Source: Streptomyces sp. BK208
Lineage (GTDB): Bacteria; Actinomycetota; Actinomycetes; Streptomycetales; Streptomycetaceae
Direction: 5' to 3'
Assembly: GCF_004364245.1 (NCBI RefSeq)
Contig: NZ_SOAV01000011.1
Span: 124,001 to 188,000 of the forward strand
Length of the DNA stretch: 64,000 nt
The notes beneath the pieces were generated by a model that saw only the letters and a list, made by a program, of their open reading frames with translations, ran no database searches and was not told the DNA's origin. Position numbers and translations under genes: made by a program. Each line of letters opens with the position of its first letter. The first letter of the stretch is position 1. Of the stretch, positions 62,070 through 64,000 are shown in pieces.

Positions 62070-63689
62070 TCAGCGCGCCCGCTCCACCCGGCGCTCGTCC
62101 CAGACCGGCTCCGGCGTCTCGCGCAGCCGCCCGTCGCTGCCGAAGACGAGGTAGCGGTCGAAGGAGCGGGCGAACCAGCGGTCGTGGGTGACCGCGAGGA
62201 CGGTGCCCTCGAAGCCCTCCAGGCCCTCCTGGAGGGCTTCGGCCGATTCCAGGTCGAGGTTGTCGGTGGGCTCGTCGAGGAGCAGGGCGGTGACGCCCTG
62301 GAGTTCGAGCAGCAGGATCTGGAAACGGGCCTGCTGGCCGCCGGAGAGCCGGTCGAAGGGCTGCTCGGCCTGCTGGGTCAGCTCGTAGCGGCGCAGCCGG
62401 GACATGGCGGCGCCCCGGTCCTGGGCGTGCTCGGTCCACAGGATGTCCAGGAGGGAGCGGCCCAGCAGCTCGGGATGGGCGTGGGTCTGCGCGAAGTGGC
62501 CGGGCACCACGCGGGCCCCCAGCTTCCACGTCCCGGTGTGCGTCACGTCGTCGCCGGCCAGCAGGCGGAGGAAGTGCGACTTGCCGGAGCCGTTGGAGCC
62601 GAGGACCGCGACCCGCTCGCCGTAGAAGACCTCCAGGTCGAAGGGTTTCATCAGGCCGGTCAGTTCCAGCTGCTCGCAGGTGACGGCGCGGACGCCGGTA
62701 CGGCCGCCCTTCAGGCGCATCCTGATGTCCTGCTCGCGCGGCGGCTCGGGCGGCGGTCCGGCCTCCTCGAACTTGCGCAGCCGGGTCTGGGCGGCGCGGT
62801 AGCGGGACGCCATGTCCGGGCTGTTCTCCGCGGCCTGCCGCAGCGCCAGCACCAGCTTCTTCAGCTGGGCGTGCTTCTCGTCCCAGCGCCGGCGCAGCTC
62901 CTCGAAACGGGCGAAGCGCTCGCGGCGGGCCTCGTGGAAGGTGGTGAAGCCGCCGCCGTGCACCCAGGCGTCGGCGCCCGCGGGTCCCGGCTCGACGGAG
63001 ACGATCTTCTGGGCGGCGCGGGCGAGCAGCTCGCGGTCGTGGGAGACGAACAGCACGGTCTTGCGGGTCTCGGCGAGCCGCTCCTCCAGCCAGCGCTTGC
63101 CGGGCACGTCGAGGTAGTTGTCCGGCTCGTCGAGCAGCAGCACCTCGTCGGTGCCGCGCAGCAGCGCCTCCAGGACGAGGCGTTTCTGCTCGCCGCCGGA
63201 GAGCGTGCTCACCTGCCGCCACTGGGCCTGCTCGTAGGGCACCCCGAGTGCGGCGGTGGTGCAGATGTCCCACAGGGTCTCGGCCTCGTACCCGCGCACC
63301 TCCGCCCAGTCGGCGAGCGCCTGCGCATACGCGAGCTGGGCGGCCTCGTCGTCGACCGTCATGATCGCGTGCTCGGCGGCGTCGACGGCGCGTGCGGCGG
63401 CCCGGATCCGGGGCTGGGCCACGGACACCAGCAGGTCGCGCACGGTCGTCTCGTCGCGCACGGAGCCGACGAACTGGCGCATGACGCCGAGGCCGCCGGT
63501 GACGGTGACGGAGCCGCCGTGCGGTTTCAGCTCGCCGGCCAGCAGCCGCAGCAGGGTGGTCTTGCCCGCGCCGTTGGGCCCGACCAGGGCCACGACGGCC
63601 CCCTCCCCCACCCGGAAGGAGACGTCACCGAGGAGCGTCCTCCCGTCGGGGAGGTGGTATTCCAGGTGCGCGGCTTCGAGGTGACCCAT
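62070..63689 (-). CDS. ABC-F family ATPase
   Basis: 539 residues from ATG 63689. Two ABC modules without transmembrane parts: LVGPNGAGKTTLLRLLAG, LSGGEQKRLVLEALL, LLLDEPDNYLDV; then LGSNGSGKSHFLRLLAG, LSGGQQARFQILLLELQ, LLLDEPTDNLDL. A charged interdomain linker (~240-330) is the ABC-F arm that reaches the ribosomal peptidyl-transferase site. The family covers translation regulators and ribosome-protection antibiotic resistance; which one this is cannot be told. The mRNA is probably leaderless. Confidence 0.93.
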   Translation of the reverse strand: MGHLEAAHLEYHLPDGRTLLGDVSFRVGEGAVVALVGPNGAGKTTLLRLLAGELKPHGGSVTVTGGLGVMRQFVGSVRDETTVRDLLVSVAQPRIRAAARAVDAAEHAIMTVDDEAAQLAYAQALADWAEVRGYEAETLWDICTTAALGVPYEQAQWRQVSTLSGGEQKRLVLEALLRGTDEVLLLDEPDNYLDVPGKRWLEERLAETRKTVLFVSHDRELLARAAQKIVSVEPGPAGADAWVHGGGFTTFHEARRERFARFEELRRRWDEKHAQLKKLVLALRQAAENSPDMASRYRAAQTRLRKFEEAGPPPEPPREQDIRMRLKGGRTGVRAVTCEQLELTGLMKPFDLEVFYGERVAVLGSNGSGKSHFLRLLAGDDVTHTGTWKLGARVVPGHFAQTHAHPELLGRSLLDILWTEHAQDRGAAMSRLRRYELTQQAEQPFDRLSGGQQARFQILLLELQGVTALLLDEPTDNLDLESAEALQEGLEGFEGTVLAVTHDRWFARSFDRYLVFGSDGRLRETPEPVWDERRVERAR

Positions 63690-63696
63690 GGGCCGG

Positions 63697-63726
63697 ATTC
63701 TGCGGCTTCGGCCGTGCTCCGGGCAA
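63697..63726 (-). promoter_or_regulatory. Promoter of ABC-F gene (leaderless)
   Basis: On the minus strand TTGCCC (63726-63721), 18 bp, CAGAAT (63702-63697), only 7 bases before ATG 63689. No Shine-Dalgarno sequence is present, so the transcript should start at the ATG. Confidence 0.55.
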
Positions 63727-63810
63727 ACCGATTTCGGCCGTGCGCCGCGGGCCCGGAGCGCGTGGCGCGGACCACGGCAGGAAACCGCGTCCGCAGGGTA
63801 GGCGGGTCCC

Positions 63811-64000
63811 ATGAGCCCCGACGTAGACCTCACCGTCCCCCTGCCCGGCCCGCGACCGGTCCGCAACGGCTTCCTGCGGCTGGACCAGCGGGTTTTCGAG
63901 GCCGTCGCCGCCCGTACCTGGCCCGGCGCGGACCCCCTGCTGCCCCGGCTGAGCCGCAGCGCCAACCACGGAGTGCTGTGGTTCGCGGCGGGCGCCGCCC
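63811..64000 (+). CDS. PAP2-family phosphatase, N-terminal fragment (runs off right edge)
   Basis: 63 codons from ATG 63811 are visible. The N-terminal FLRLDQRVFEAVAARTWPGADPLLPRLSRSANHGVLWFAAGA pattern matches Streptomyces PAP2 phosphatase/diacylglycerol-kinase-type proteins, in which HG and LW precede the first membrane helix. The catalytic histidines lie outside the window, so the assignment rests on this N-terminal match alone. Confidence 0.65.
   Translation, partial: MSPDVDLTVPLPGPRPVRNGFLRLDQRVFEAVAARTWPGADPLLPRLSRSANHGVLWFAAGAA

Overview
The window is actinomycete chromosome, almost certainly Streptomyces. It has very high G+C with strong third-position bias, many GTG and a few TTG starts, start/stop-overlapping operons, and characteristic families (XRE plus DUF5753 regulator, DUF6158, DUF2795, SigE-family and SigB-like sigma factors, CBM2 cellulases under a CebR-type box). 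From memory, gene content and order resemble the SCO65xx region of the S. coelicolor/S. lividans group; this was not checked by alignment. No rRNA, tRNA, CRISPR array, insertion sequence, prophage or secondary-metabolite megasynthase was seen.

Left part (1-11 kb): a truncated ROK regulator, an FCD-type GntR regulator, a FabH-like ketoacyl synthase, and an oxalate/formate-antiporter-family MFS carrier with a tiny overlapping partner gene, all leftward. Divergent from these is a tightly overlapping operon: ketopantoate-reductase-like protein, formate dehydrogenase catalytic subunit, fused NuoE-NuoF diaphorase, iron-sulfur subunit, then FdhD. The formate dehydrogenase large subunit is split: its N-terminal [4Fe-4S] domain is the tail of the third enzyme gene, while the molybdopterin domain is a separate upstream gene. 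A dispersed Streptomyces repeat lies in frame inside the NuoE-NuoF linker.

11-22 kb: a secreted sialidase with a LamG-like tail, a sodium/bile-acid-symporter-like carrier divergent from a LysR regulator, a double-domain Lrp regulator divergent from a drug-efflux-type MFS, a long-chain acyl-CoA synthetase, an aldo/keto reductase, and a methyltransferase with a His-rich N-terminus.

22-32 kb: a plant-cell-wall island with GH6 and GH48 cellulases (divergent, around a perfect CebR box), a GH74 xyloglucanase and a PL11 rhamnogalacturonan lyase, all with export signals and three with CBM2 modules. These would act together outside the cell on cellulose, xyloglucan and pectin.

32-45 kb: a methyltransferase, a pterin carbinolamine dehydratase, two XRE regulators, a complete respiratory nitrate reductase operon narGHJI, and a SigE-family sigma factor with a probable membrane anti-sigma partner divergent from a secreted beta-propeller.

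45-64 kb: OsmC-like peroxidase, APC amino-acid permease, a holin-like/phosphodiesterase fusion, a small resolvase-like protein, two metallo-beta-lactamase-fold hydrolases, a DedA protein, an aminotransferase-fold protein without a PLP lysine, a secreted Pro/Asp-rich protein, a SigB-like sigma factor, a VOC/AraC pair, a UvrA paralogue, then small stress-type genes (DUF2795, PfpI/DJ-1, DUF6158, an Rv2629/Balon-like release-factor-fold protein), an ABC-F ATPase, and the start of a PAP2-type phosphatase running off the right edge.
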